This document shows, piece by piece, positions 34,978 through 44,010 of a stretch of DNA of 64,000 bases (within the stretch, counting starts at the first letter, position 1; every line of letters begins with the position of its first letter). The stretch is taken from contig NZ_JBEBMH010000004.1 in the NCBI RefSeq assembly GCF_040081985.1, positions 62,001 through 126,000 on the forward strand, in the 5' to 3' direction. Both the position numbers and the translations under genes were made by a program. The notes beneath the pieces are model-generated. The model was not told the origin of the DNA. It made no database searches and was given only the letters and a program-made list of their open reading frames with translations. The DNA comes from Kumtagia yinganensis. Its GTDB lineage: Bacteria > Pseudomonadota > Alphaproteobacteria > Rhizobiales > Rhizobiaceae.

Positions 34978-35384
34978 ACGACCTGCATTCGCTCGAATCC
35001 CGGTCAAAACGGCCGCTGTCGCCGGTGAACCCAGACACAGCTTTAGCGTTCCGAACCGACGGCAACACGCCTCGGAACCATAAAACATGCTGTTTTTTCC
35101 GCAATTTGCCTGATATTCCTTACTGCCGACGCGCTTTTCGTTTCGCTGCGGTGCTTTTCGACAGAAATCCAAACCAGAGGCCGATCATTCCTTCGATCGT
35201 CAGCATTTTTTCGGCCGAGATAACGCCGTGCTGATCGCCAGCACCATAGCCTTGGTGGGCACACACGCTGGCATTTCCACCCCGTTGCCGATACGCGAGC
35301 CCATAACGAATCGGTCGAGCAGGCCGCCTTCGCCATCGACGCGCATCCGCAGCCGCTGGAGGATGTCGTGCCGGGTGGTATGAA
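34978..35384. other. Gene-poor stretch with degenerate coding sequence upstream of the kinase
   Basis: 34978-35220 is AT-richer with no supported gene. In 35225-35384 the plus frame ending at TGA 35382-35384 reads ...SVEQAAFAIDAHPQPLEDVV and PGGMK with coding-like third-position GC, and the opposite strand also reads plausibly (GGLLDRFVMGSRIGNGVEMP). I cannot identify either. It looks like the 3' remnant of a gene once upstream of the kinase, overlapping its start (ATGAAATGAAC). Confidence 0.35.
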
Positions 35385-36419
35385 ATGAACGCGCCCGACG
35401 GGGAACCGGCTGGTTCCGCATCGGCTTCGGAGGATGAAGTGCTGGCCGGCCTGGCCGGTCTCGGTCTTCTGCAACCCGGCGAGCGCCCTGCCCTGCAGCC
35501 GCTGGGCGGCGGCGTATCGTCGGAAATCTGGAAGGTTGACACCGCCGGCGGCGCGCTCTGCGTCAAGCGGGCGCTGGCCCGGCTGAAGGTCGCGGCCGTC
35601 TGGGAGGCGCCGCTGGAGCGCAGCCATTTCGAAGCCGAGTGGATGCGGGTGGCCGGCGCCATCCGTCCCGCCAATGTGCCCGAACTCATTGCCGAGGATG
35701 TCGGCCGGCATCTGGTGGTGATGCGTTTCCTGCCGCCCGAGACCTATCGGCTGTGGAAGACGATGCTGCGCGACGGCCATGCCGATCCCGCCTTTGCCGC
35801 CGAGGTCGGGCGCGTGCTCGCCGCGATCCACGCGGCGACCGCCGACGATCCGGCAATCGCCGCGCGTTTCGCCACCGATGCCGCCTTCCACGCGATCCGT
35901 CTGGAGCCCTATCTCGAAGCCACCGCGCGCAAGCACGGGGAGGTCGCCGACCGGCTGTTCGACCTGTCGGCGACGACCGCCGCCACACGGCGCTGCCTCG
36001 TGCATGGCGACGTCAGCCCGAAAAACATGCTGGTCGGCCCAGATGGGCCGGTGATCCTCGACGCCGAATGCGCCTGGTTCGGAGATCCGGCTTTCGACCT
36101 CGGTTTCGTGCTGAACCATCTCCTGCTGAAATGCCTGTGGACACCCTCGGCCGGCGCGGGTTTCCTCGATTGCTTCGCCAACCTGTCCGAGGCGTATGCC
36201 GCCGGCGTGACTTGGGAACCGGCTTCGGCCGTCGAGGCCCGCGTCGCCGCGCTCCTGCCGGGGCTTATGCTGGCACGCATCGACGGAAAATCGCCGGTCG
36301 AATACATCACCGCCGAAGCGGACAGGAACAAGGTTCGCGGCTTCGCCATCCCGCTCCTGAAACAGCCTGTTGCGCGGCCGGCCGACATAGCCGCGCGGTG
36401 GCGCGAGGAGATTTTATGA
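35385..36419 (+). CDS. APH-fold phosphotransferase (small-molecule kinase)
   Basis: A 344-residue kinase with the aminoglycoside phosphotransferase/choline kinase fold. The N-lobe nucleotide region is LQPLGGGVSSEIWKVDT with Lys in ALCVKRAL; the catalytic Brenner motif is LVHGDVSPKNMLV (HxDxxxxN, about residues 204-216) and the metal Asp is in VILDAECAWFGDPAFDLGF. Given its operon with an enolase homologue and a 2-hydroxyacid dehydrogenase, the substrate is more likely a sugar, sugar acid or glycerate than an antibiotic (inference). The stop overlaps the enolase start (ATGA). Confidence 0.9.
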   Translation: MNAPDGEPAGSASASEDEVLAGLAGLGLLQPGERPALQPLGGGVSSEIWKVDTAGGALCVKRALARLKVAAVWEAPLERSHFEAEWMRVAGAIRPANVPELIAEDVGRHLVVMRFLPPETYRLWKTMLRDGHADPAFAAEVGRVLAAIHAATADDPAIAARFATDAAFHAIRLEPYLEATARKHGEVADRLFDLSATTAATRRCLVHGDVSPKNMLVGPDGPVILDAECAWFGDPAFDLGFVLNHLLLKCLWTPSAGAGFLDCFANLSEAYAAGVTWEPASAVEARVAALLPGLMLARIDGKSPVEYITAEADRNKVRGFAIPLLKQPVARPADIAARWREEIL

Positions 36420-37702
36420 AGACTGCCATCCAAAGCGTGACCGCGCGAAGAGTCTGGGATTCGCGCGGGCGGCCCACCGTCGAGGTCGAGATAGCGCTTG
36501 CCGGCGGTGCCCGCGGCCGCGCCATCGCACCGGCCGGCGCATCGACCGGTTCCGGCGAGGCGGTCGATTTGCGCGACGGCGGCGCCCCGCAAGGCGGCAT
36601 GGATGTCACCAAGGCGCTTGCGGGCATCGCGGCCGAGATCGCCCCGGCGCTCGCCGGCCTCGACGCGACCGACCAGTCCGCCGTCGACCGCGCGCTGATC
36701 GATCTCGACGGCACGCCGAACAAGGGACGGCTCGGCGGCAATGCGCTGATCGCCAGCTCGATGGCCGCGGCCCATGCGGCGGCGGCCGGCGTCGGCCTGC
36801 CGCTCTGGCGCTATCTGGCGGGCGGCGCGCCCGGCCGCGTGCCCCTGCCGGAAATCCAGATCTTTGGCGGCGGCGCGCATGCCGGCCGGCGCATCGACAT
36901 CCAGGACCTGATGGTGATCGCGGTCGGCGCAGGAGATTTCGCCACCGCGCTCGACTGGACAGCGGAAGTCTACCGCGCCGCCGGAAAGCTGCTTGCCGAA
37001 CAGGGCAAGCTCGCCGGCGTCGCCGACGAAGGCGGATTCTGGCCCGTCTTTTCCTCCAACGAGGAGGCGCTTTCGACCCTCGTGCGCGCCATCGAGCAGG
37101 CCGGATTCCGTCCCGGCGAGCATGTCGCCGTGTCGCTCGACATCGCCGCCAGCGAGTTCGGCGAGAACGGCCGCTACCGGCTGGACCGCGAGAACCGCAC
37201 CCTTTCCCGCGACGAGATGATCGATATGCTGCTCGGCTGGACGAAAAGATATCCGATCGTCTCCATCGAGGATCCTCTGGCCGAGGACGACGAGGCCGGA
37301 CTCGTCGCCTTCACGAAGGCGGCGGGCGAAAAGATACAGATTATCGGCGACGATTTTTTGGTGACGAACGCCGCTCGCGTCCGCCATGCCGCCTCTGTCG
37401 GCGCCTGCAACGCCGTGCTGATCAAGCCGAACCAGGCGGGCACGCTGACGGAGACCAGGGCTGCGCTCGAAGCCGCGCGCGAGGCGGGATACTCGGCGGT
37501 CGTGTCGGCGCGGTCCGGCGAGACCGAGGATGTCACCATCGTCCACCTCGCCGTAGGCTGGGGTGTGCCGCAGCTCAGGGTCGGCTCGTTCACGCGCTCC
37601 GAGCGCATGGCGAAATGGAACGAGGGCCTTCGGCTTTCAGAGGCGCTGCCGACCGGCGGCGCGCTGCCGCCGCGCTCCTCTCTGCCGTGGGGCCGCCCAT
37701 GA
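36416..37702 (+). CDS. Enolase-like protein with altered active site
   Basis: A 428-residue member of the enolase family proper. Conserved are GASTGSGEAVDLRDG, H155, E205 (ADEGGF), metal ligands D242, E285 and D312, and K337 (LIKPNQAGTLTE, the base Lys). Changed are D164 where enolases have Glu168 (IDIQDLM), A365 in SARSGETED (normally His in SHRSGETED), and R388 where the substrate-binding Lys396 (yeast numbering) belongs. It is therefore probably not the glycolytic enolase; dehydration of another phosphorylated hydroxyacid is inferred. It overlaps its neighbours by 4 nt on both sides. Confidence 0.92.
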   Translation: MKTAIQSVTARRVWDSRGRPTVEVEIALAGGARGRAIAPAGASTGSGEAVDLRDGGAPQGGMDVTKALAGIAAEIAPALAGLDATDQSAVDRALIDLDGTPNKGRLGGNALIASSMAAAHAAAAGVGLPLWRYLAGGAPGRVPLPEIQIFGGGAHAGRRIDIQDLMVIAVGAGDFATALDWTAEVYRAAGKLLAEQGKLAGVADEGGFWPVFSSNEEALSTLVRAIEQAGFRPGEHVAVSLDIAASEFGENGRYRLDRENRTLSRDEMIDMLLGWTKRYPIVSIEDPLAEDDEAGLVAFTKAAGEKIQIIGDDFLVTNAARVRHAASVGACNAVLIKPNQAGTLTETRAALEAAREAGYSAVVSARSGETEDVTIVHLAVGWGVPQLRVGSFTRSERMAKWNEGLRLSEALPTGGALPPRSSLPWGRP

Positions 37703-38643
37703 ACGTGCTCTTCCGCTTCGACGGCGCGCCCTGGCTCGCCGAGCGGGTGTCGAGCCTCGCCACCCAAGGGCTCTCGGTCCGCCTGTGCAGCGAGCAGGAA
37801 GAGTCCGGCTACCTCTCGGCGCTGCCGGATGCCGAAGTTCTCTGGCACATTCTGCGGCCGATAACCGCCGACGCCATCGACATCGCGCCGAACCTGAAAC
37901 TCATCCAGAAGATCGGCGTCGGCGTGAACACGATCGACCTCGAAACCGCGAAGAAGCGCGGCATCGCCGTCTGCAACATGCCCGGCACCAACAGCCGCGC
38001 CGTCGCCGAACTGACGCTTCTTTTGATGCTCGCCTGCCTGCGCCGCACGGTGGGCTTCGACACGCTGACCCGCGCCGGACAAGGCTGGTCGTGGCCGGTG
38101 GAATGGCAAGGCGGGCTGGGCGAAATCGCCGGGCGCACCGTCGGGCTGGTCGGCTTCGGCGCGGTGCCGCGCCTGCTCGCCCCGATCCTGACGGCCATGG
38201 GCGCCGAAATCATCTACACCGGCCGGCGGTCCTATCCCGATGTGCATTTCCCCTTCGTGACCAAGGAAGAATTGCTGGCCCGCGCCGACATCCTGTCGCT
38301 GCATGTGCCGCTCGGCGAAGGCACCCATGGCTGGCTCGACGCCGCATCCATAGCCGCCCTGAAGCCCGGCGCCATCGTCGTCAACGTGGCGCGCGGCGGG
38401 CTGATCGACGAAGCTGCGCTGATCTCTGCCTTGAAGACCGGCCAGATCGCCGCCGCCGGCCTCGACGTATTCGCGACGGAACCGGCCGCCGCCGGCAATC
38501 CGCTGTTTTCGCTGCCCAACGTCGTCGTCTCGCCGCACATCGCCTGGCTGACCCGCGAGACGATCGAACGCAGCCTTGTGGTCGCGATCGAAAACTGCCG
38601 CCGGCTGGCGGCCGGCGAAGACCTGCTGCACCGCGTCGCTTGA
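37699..38643 (+). CDS. D-isomer-specific 2-hydroxyacid dehydrogenase
   Basis: 314 residues. The catalytic triad is R232 (VARGGLIDEA), E261 (FATEPAAAGN) and H280 (SPHIAW). The nucleotide-binding loop reads GFGAVP instead of GxGxxG, and the segment after beta-B is YTGRR rather than an acidic residue, which suggests NADP(H). Such enzymes reduce hydroxypyruvate or glyoxylate or oxidise sugar acids. It is the third gene of the kinase/enolase-like operon, starting 4 nt inside the enolase-like gene. Confidence 0.93.
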   Translation: MNVLFRFDGAPWLAERVSSLATQGLSVRLCSEQEESGYLSALPDAEVLWHILRPITADAIDIAPNLKLIQKIGVGVNTIDLETAKKRGIAVCNMPGTNSRAVAELTLLLMLACLRRTVGFDTLTRAGQGWSWPVEWQGGLGEIAGRTVGLVGFGAVPRLLAPILTAMGAEIIYTGRRSYPDVHFPFVTKEELLARADILSLHVPLGEGTHGWLDAASIAALKPGAIVVNVARGGLIDEAALISALKTGQIAAAGLDVFATEPAAAGNPLFSLPNVVVSPHIAWLTRETIERSLVVAIENCRRLAAGEDLLHRVA

Positions 38644-38838
38644 TTCACCGGCCTCGTGGACGGGGATGGAAAAGGCCATTCGGTCCTGAGATTTTTTTGC
38701 TGCCCAAAAATCCTCGCCAGTATTTTCAATGCTTTGGATGACCGCTCCGCCGCTCTGCGGCAGGAATTCTTTCGCAGCCTGTCCCCACCCTCCCGACCGC
38801 GGCGATAATCCTCGCCAGCGTTTTGGAAAGAGACGGCG

Positions 38839-39723
38839 ATGGACGGGACCGCGGCGATCGAGCGAAACTGGGAAGCGTTGAAGCGCCTCCTGGCGATGCT
38901 CGTCGGCATGGCGGAGTTGGGCGTTGGGGGACAGTTTACTTTGTTTCCGCAGAAGGGCGCAGCCGCTTCAAGGCAGGTGCTGGCGGAAAAAAGTAAACTG
39001 TCCCCGGCACTTACCCTCCCTCGCCATCTCTATCGCGCCATCCTCAGGCTGCTGCTTCCGGCCGAGGCGGCGGCGCGCCGGCTGATCATCGCGGCGGCGC
39101 GCGGCATCGTGGTGGCCGCGCCAAGGTTTCGCCCGCGCAAGGCGAGGCCGACAAGCGCAAGTCCGCTGCTGTCCAGGCTCGGCATCGCGGTCACCATGTC
39201 GCGTGCCGATCTCAGGCGCGCAGCCGCCGCGAAGAGAGCCGCGGCCCTCCGCGCCGCCCGCCCGCGCAGTTTCAGCCTGCCGCTGCTCGATCCGCTGCCA
39301 CGTCCGTTCCGCCCTTGCCGCCGCCGTGAGCCGACGCGGGCCGCCCCGCGCATTTCGGCGTTCGATATCGACACCCGGCTCGGTCGCCTGCCTCCCCCAC
39401 CATCGCCCGACGATCCTGTCGATGCGGCACGGCTCGCCCTGCGGCTGGGGGCATTGGCTTCAGCGCTCGACGATCTGCCAGCCCAGGCAAGACGGTTTGC
39501 CCGCTGGAAAGCACGCCGCGATGCGGCACTTGCGCGGAAAGAACCCGCCGGCGGCGGTTTCCGGCGCATCTGGCCGCTACGGAGCGGACGTCTGCCTGGT
39601 GGCCGGCTATCGCGCTACGATCCGTCCGCAATCCGTCGCCCCAACATCCGCGAGGTCGACGAGATCCTGGCCCATGCCCACGCGCTGGCCTTCTATGCGC
39701 TGGAGCGGCCGGACACGTCCTGA
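38839..39723 (+). CDS. Hypothetical Arg/Pro-rich protein with embedded palindromic repeat
   Basis: A 294-residue basic protein, MDGTAAIERNWEALKRLLAM at the N-terminus, then a long Arg/Ala/Pro-rich stretch and a helical C-terminus (ARLALRLGALASALDDLPAQ). The start ATG 38839 follows GGAAAGAGA. I recognise it only as a hypothetical protein kept in rhizobia. Residues about 30-56 are encoded by the 79-bp inverted-repeat element at 38927-39005. Function is unknown. Confidence 0.65.
   Translation: MDGTAAIERNWEALKRLLAMLVGMAELGVGGQFTLFPQKGAAASRQVLAEKSKLSPALTLPRHLYRAILRLLLPAEAAARRLIIAAARGIVVAAPRFRPRKARPTSASPLLSRLGIAVTMSRADLRRAAAAKRAAALRAARPRSFSLPLLDPLPRPFRPCRRREPTRAAPRISAFDIDTRLGRLPPPPSPDDPVDAARLALRLGALASALDDLPAQARRFARWKARRDAALARKEPAGGGFRRIWPLRSGRLPGGRLSRYDPSAIRRPNIREVDEILAHAHALAFYALERPDTS
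38927..39005. repeat. 79-bp GGGGACAGTTTACTTT inverted-repeat element inside a coding region
   Basis: The left arm GGGGACAGTTTACTTTG-TTTCCGC and right arm GCGGAAAAAAGTAAACTGTCCCC are complementary over about 23 bp apart from one single-base bulge, separated by about 32 bp. GGGGACAGTTTACTTT is a widespread REP/RAYT-type motif. No RAYT transposase gene is in the window. Confidence 0.85.
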
Positions 39724-39857
39724 CGCCCTGGCCGCCCGGACATGTATAGCCGGGGACCGGTCACCGATGCGGAATTTTTCGCGGCGGGACGGCGACCCAT
39801 GCCGTCCGAAGGATGCCCTCGCTTGTCCGCCTCCCCGCCGCGGCGACCGACGGCCAA

Positions 39858-40799
39858 TCAGTCTTTTCCTGTCGCGAGGTCGGACCGCCCGGCATCGACG
39901 TAAGGCGCCCAGAAGTCTACGGATTCGCGGATCGCATCGACCACCAGGCGGTCGGTCGGCTCGCGCTCGCGGAACGACAGTTCAAGGCAGATCTCGTTGT
40001 CCGCCCCGCCGCCCCGGCGGATCGTCGCGAGCAGTTTTTCCGGAACGATGCGGCCGTTCTCGTTGTAGGCGGCCGTGAACGGCCAGTGGCCGCCCTTGTT
40101 CATCGACGACTGTTTGATGTGGATGATCGGCGATTGTGTCGCGAAGGTTTGCGCCCAGGCATAGGGGTCGGTGTCGGCCGGGTCGGGCGAACTGACGTCG
40201 CCATGGTCGATGTCGACCATCATCTTCAGCGGGATCGCGTAACCGGCGGCGTCGATCTCGTCCTGCAATGCCTGGCATTCCCTCAGCGTATGCCCGAACT
40301 CGCGGCCGACCGACATCGGCTCCCAGATCAGCCAGGTCAGCCCCGCCGCCTTGGCGTGCTCGGCGACCTCGCCCCAGCAATCAATGGCAATCCTCTTCAG
40401 TTCTGCCTGCCGGACCGGATCGTCGAAATCCTGGTAGGGAAAAATCGCGAACTGGCTGCCGACGCTCTCGGCTCCGAGCTCACTCCATATGTCGGAAAAA
40501 CTCTTGAACCAGTCGACATAATAACGACGCACATCCGCGTCGGGATGGCCGAAATGGTTGAGCCGGCCATAGGGTCCCGTCATGCCGGAAGTGACGCGCA
40601 CGCCGGTCCGGGCCAGCGCCTTGCGCAACAGCCGCGTATGCTTGGCGATGGTTGCCGCCGGCCATCCCGGATTGACGAATTCGTGCGTCAGTTGCACGTC
40701 GCGGATGCCGATGCGGTAGGCCAGTGCGTCGACCAATTCGTCCGGATCGGCAAAGCGGTTGACCAGCGGATTGGTGTTCAGGGAGAGCGTGAAAGCCAC
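39858..40799 (-). CDS. eryC: EryC-like tetrulose-phosphate isomerase/epimerase (AP endonuclease 2 TIM barrel)
   Basis: A 313-residue protein starting at GTG 40799. It closely follows the Brucella/rhizobial EryC pattern: SLNTNPLVNRFADPDELVDA, RIGIRDVQLTHEFVNPGW, VRVTSGMTGPYGRLNHFGHP, DADVRRYYVDWFKSF, MMVDIDHGDVSSPDP, IIHIKQSSMNKGGHWPFTAA, EICLELSFREREPTDR. EryC interconverts erythrulose phosphates after EryA and EryB. It is the last gene of the 15-kb operon, 9 bp after the HAD gene. Confidence 0.88.
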   Translation of the reverse strand: MAFTLSLNTNPLVNRFADPDELVDALAYRIGIRDVQLTHEFVNPGWPAATIAKHTRLLRKALARTGVRVTSGMTGPYGRLNHFGHPDADVRRYYVDWFKSFSDIWSELGAESVGSQFAIFPYQDFDDPVRQAELKRIAIDCWGEVAEHAKAAGLTWLIWEPMSVGREFGHTLRECQALQDEIDAAGYAIPLKMMVDIDHGDVSSPDPADTDPYAWAQTFATQSPIIHIKQSSMNKGGHWPFTAAYNENGRIVPEKLLATIRRGGGADNEICLELSFREREPTDRLVVDAIRESVDFWAPYVDAGRSDLATGKD

Positions 40800-40808
40800 C
40801 GCCGATCC

Positions 40809-41666
40809 TCACTTGGCAAAGACAAAACGCGCGACCACATGGTCCGGCCGCGCACCGAATTCGCGGTAGAGCGAGTCCAGCCCCGACGGGCCGAGCTCCG
40901 CCAATATGCCGGAGCGGACCAGCGCCGAGGCGATGCCGGCATTTTTGGCGCCGACCACGTCGTGCTCGATGCTGTCGCCGACGCCGACCACGCGCGCGCG
41001 ATCGGTGACGCCGGCGATGGCCAGCGCCGCCTCGTAGATTTCCGGATAGGGCTTTCCGATCCATTCGACGCTGCCGCCGAGTGCGGCATAAAGCTCGGCG
41101 ATGCGGCCGGCGCCGAAGGTGGGACCCGTCGCGGTGAGCATGATCCTGTCCGGGTTGGTGCAGACCAGCGGCGCGCCGGCTTGAGCCGCAGGCGCCAGCA
41201 GGTCGTGGTAGTGGTCGAGCGGAAAGCGGTCGCCCTCGCTGCCGGAGAGCAGCACGATCTCGGCGTCCGCGCCGTCCTTGACGAGACGCAGATCAAGCCC
41301 CTCAACCGCGCTGCGGTCGTTCTCGCGCGCAATCAGCAGGCATTTGGTGCCGGCCCTCAGTCCGGGTTCGGAAGTCTCGCCGGCGAACTTGCGCCACGCC
41401 ACCTCGCCGGAACTGACGAAAAAATCCCAGGAGCCGGGCGCAAAACCCAGGCGCAGCAATCGTTCCTCGTTCGGACGCGCCCGCCTGCCGGAATTCGACA
41501 GGAGCACGACAGTTTTGCCGGCCGCCTTCAGCCGCGCCAGCGCTTCGATCGCACCGGGATAGGCTCTATGCCCGTCATGCAGCACGCCGAACTGGTCGAC
41601 GAAATACACGTCGTAGCGCCGCACCAGCGCTGTGAGATCGGCGGCTTCGATGCTGTGCACGGTCAT
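40809..41666 (-). CDS. HAD superfamily class IIA hydrolase (TIGR01459 type)
   Basis: A 285-residue phosphatase. Motif I is modified: YFVDQFGVLHDG has Asp then Gln/Phe rather than strict DxD. The class IIA features are LLSNSGRR (motif II), IGKPYPEIYEAAL (motif III Lys) and VVGVGDSIEHDVVGAKNAGI (motif IV). It overlaps the upstream kinase gene by 4 nt. It may dephosphorylate a dead-end sugar phosphate of the pathway (inference). Confidence 0.9.
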   Translation of the reverse strand: MTVHSIEAADLTALVRRYDVYFVDQFGVLHDGHRAYPGAIEALARLKAAGKTVVLLSNSGRRARPNEERLLRLGFAPGSWDFFVSSGEVAWRKFAGETSEPGLRAGTKCLLIARENDRSAVEGLDLRLVKDGADAEIVLLSGSEGDRFPLDHYHDLLAPAAQAGAPLVCTNPDRIMLTATGPTFGAGRIAELYAALGGSVEWIGKPYPEIYEAALAIAGVTDRARVVGVGDSIEHDVVGAKNAGIASALVRSGILAELGPSGLDSLYREFGARPDHVVARFVFAK

Positions 41667-42946
41667 GGCCGGATCGCTCCAGCACGGATCGCGCCTTGGA
41701 GGGCCAGCCGCGCAGCACCGACCGCCGCTTCTTCCGACAGCGCCGGCAGGAAAGGCACGCCAAGCTTTCGTTTGCGAATGTCGGACCAGACCGGATTGGC
41801 CGCGCCGCCGCCGACGCTGCGCAGTGTCTGCAGTTTCGGTCCGCCAAGTTCGGCCAGCCTCTCGTAGCCGAGCGTCTCGATCGCCGCGATGCCTTCGAAG
41901 ATGCCGTGCAGGAATTTCGCGTCATCGTCGGGGCGCGGCTCCAGGCGTGGCGCGAGATCGGGATCGGCGACGGGAAAGCGCTCGCCCTTGCCGACCAGCG
42001 GATAATAATCGAGGCCGCTCGGCTGGGTTGGATCGATCCGTTCCGACAGCCGGGCGACGGCGCCGTCGGGGAAATAATGCGCCAGCACCTTGCCGCCGGT
42101 GTTGGATGCGCCGCCGGCCAGCCAGCGGTCGCCGATGCGGTGGCTGTAGAGCCCGTATTGCGCCGCGAAGATCGGCTTGTCCGAAAGCACTTTGACCGTC
42201 AGCGAGGTTCCGAGCGCGGTCACGCCGTCGCCGATTTCCGCCGCGCCGGTGGCGAGGAAGGAGGCGCAGCCGTCGGTGGTGCCGGCGACCACCAGCGTCT
42301 CCGGGGACAGTCCGTAGCCGCGCGCTTGCTCGGACACGGCGTGGCCGACCGGCGTACCCGGCGCGACGATCTCGGGCAGCAACAGAATGTCCGCGCCGGT
42401 CGCCACTATCCAATCCGGCCAGCGGCGCGCGACCGGATCGTATCCGGTCTTCAGCGCGTTGTTCTCATCGCTGACGTCGAAACGCCCCGAGAATCTGCCG
42501 GCGATCCAGTCGGCCTGATGAACCACCTTCCACGGCGACATTCTTTTCTGGAAGGCCATCGCCTTGGCCAGGCCGGAAGTCGGCCCATGCGCGGCGGTTT
42601 CCGGCGGCGCCACGCTGCTGATCGCGGAAAGAATGTTCGCATCGGCGACCGGATCGGAATACATCAGCGCATCCGCCAGCGGCCGCCCGAAACGGTCGAT
42701 CGGCAGCATCGTGCCCGAGGTGCCATCGACAGCGAGCGCCGCCACGCGCTTCGGATCGATCTCGGCGAACAGGCCGTCGAGCGCGGCATCCAGCGCCCGC
42801 CACCAGTTGCACGGCTCGTGAAGATTGGCCCCATGGTCCGCCATCTTCGCCGAGGCCTGCGCCAGCACCGCGCCGGACCCATCCAGCGCCACCGCGCGCG
42901 CGCCGGACGTGCCGATATCGATGCCGACGACGAGTTTGCCCGTCAT
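41663..42946 (-). CDS. FGGY-family carbohydrate kinase (D-ribulokinase-like)
   Basis: A 427-residue kinase. N-terminal GIDIGTSGARAVALDGSG (phosphate 1), the substrate-loop Asp in LAVDGTSGTMLPID, GTTDGCASFLATGA with the catalytic Asp, ALGTSLTVKVL, and RSVGGGAANPVWSDIRKRKL near the C-terminus. At 427 residues it is shorter than EryA and resembles ribulo/xylulokinases. It lies between aldolase and HAD genes, each overlapping by 4 nt. It would add phosphate to a second ketose fed into the pathway. Confidence 0.9.
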   Translation of the reverse strand: MTGKLVVGIDIGTSGARAVALDGSGAVLAQASAKMADHGANLHEPCNWWRALDAALDGLFAEIDPKRVAALAVDGTSGTMLPIDRFGRPLADALMYSDPVADANILSAISSVAPPETAAHGPTSGLAKAMAFQKRMSPWKVVHQADWIAGRFSGRFDVSDENNALKTGYDPVARRWPDWIVATGADILLLPEIVAPGTPVGHAVSEQARGYGLSPETLVVAGTTDGCASFLATGAAEIGDGVTALGTSLTVKVLSDKPIFAAQYGLYSHRIGDRWLAGGASNTGGKVLAHYFPDGAVARLSERIDPTQPSGLDYYPLVGKGERFPVADPDLAPRLEPRPDDDAKFLHGIFEGIAAIETLGYERLAELGGPKLQTLRSVGGGAANPVWSDIRKRKLGVPFLPALSEEAAVGAARLALQGAIRAGAIRP

Positions 42947-44010
42947 TGCAGCCCGGCGCCCATGCGGCGGGTCAGATCCTGCCGGTATTTTTCGGCGTCC
43001 CAGTTGATCAACTGGTGGGCGTCCTCGGCGGTGAGGTAACGCACGTCCGCGTCGACACGCGCCGTGACGTCGGCGAGGCAGCGGGCCAGCGCCTCCGCCC
43101 CAGCATTGGCGTCGCGGCGCAGAAGCACGCCCTTGCCGGGAAACAGGATCTCGACGGGCGCGGCGCGCCCCTCAGCCACGGCCCGTTCGGCGACCGACGC
43201 GGCCGTATCCGCGGGGCCGGCGATGGCCGATCCTTCGCCGAGGAAGATGACATGGTCGGGATAAAGCGTGCCGGCCGCCGCGATGCGGCAGTTCTGGAGA
43301 TCGGTCGCCGCCTCATGCGCCTCCGGTTGCGCCGGCAGGCGGTAGTCGCTGCCGGCGGCCAGCCGGAGCAGGGCGCCGGTATCCGCCTCGGGTGCGGCGC
43401 GCGGCGTCCGCGCCAGCAGGCCGCAGACGCGGCCGAGCAGCGTCTCGGCCTCCGCCACCGTATCGGCCGCCACCACCAGCCCGTGATTGCCGAGCACCAG
43501 AATGTCGGTTGCCGGTCCACGCCGCTCCGCGATGGCGCGCGCCAGCGGCAGGCCCGGCCGGCGATAGGGCACGAATGTCCAGTCCAGCCCCTTCAGCCGC
43601 TCGTCGATGACGGCTTCGGCGTTCGCCTGCACGGCAAGCGAGATGGTCTCGACGCAATGGACGTGGACGACCGCGCGCTGCGGCATCAGCGCGTGCACGG
43701 TGGTCTCGATCGACGGGCGCAGACCGCCCGGATTGAGTTCGGCGACGACAAACGCTTCCGCCTTCTCCGCCGCCGGGTCGATGTCGGCCACCGCTCGCAG
43801 CAGCGGCGGCAGGCGCACCGGGACAAAGATGTCGTCGCGCTCGGCGTTCATCAGCCAGGTGCCGGAGGCTTTTATCCAGAGTACGCCACCCTGCTTGATC
43901 GAGGTGTTGCCGCCGGCGGCCTGCACCAGCAGCGGGTCCGCGCCCACTCGCGCCGACAGTCTTTTCAGCGCCTCGAATTCCGCCGCGCTATCGTCCGGTC
44001 CTGCCATCAT
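42943..44010 (-). CDS. Class II aldolase/adducin family protein
   Basis: 355 residues, start ATG 44010 inside the eryB stop (ATGA). It resembles the aldolase half of RhaD-type bifunctional proteins: QAAGGNTSIKQGGVLWIKAS, GTWLMNAERDDIF, AVVHVHCVETI with the zinc-binding His pair, LVLGNHGLVVAADT with the third His. It lacks the short-chain dehydrogenase half. It could cleave a phosphorylated pentulose or tetrulose to DHAP plus an aldehyde (inference). Confidence 0.88.
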   Translation of the reverse strand: MMAGPDDSAAEFEALKRLSARVGADPLLVQAAGGNTSIKQGGVLWIKASGTWLMNAERDDIFVPVRLPPLLRAVADIDPAAEKAEAFVVAELNPGGLRPSIETTVHALMPQRAVVHVHCVETISLAVQANAEAVIDERLKGLDWTFVPYRRPGLPLARAIAERRGPATDILVLGNHGLVVAADTVAEAETLLGRVCGLLARTPRAAPEADTGALLRLAAGSDYRLPAQPEAHEAATDLQNCRIAAAGTLYPDHVIFLGEGSAIAGPADTAASVAERAVAEGRAAPVEILFPGKGVLLRRDANAGAEALARCLADVTARVDADVRYLTAEDAHQLINWDAEKYRQDLTRRMGAGLQ

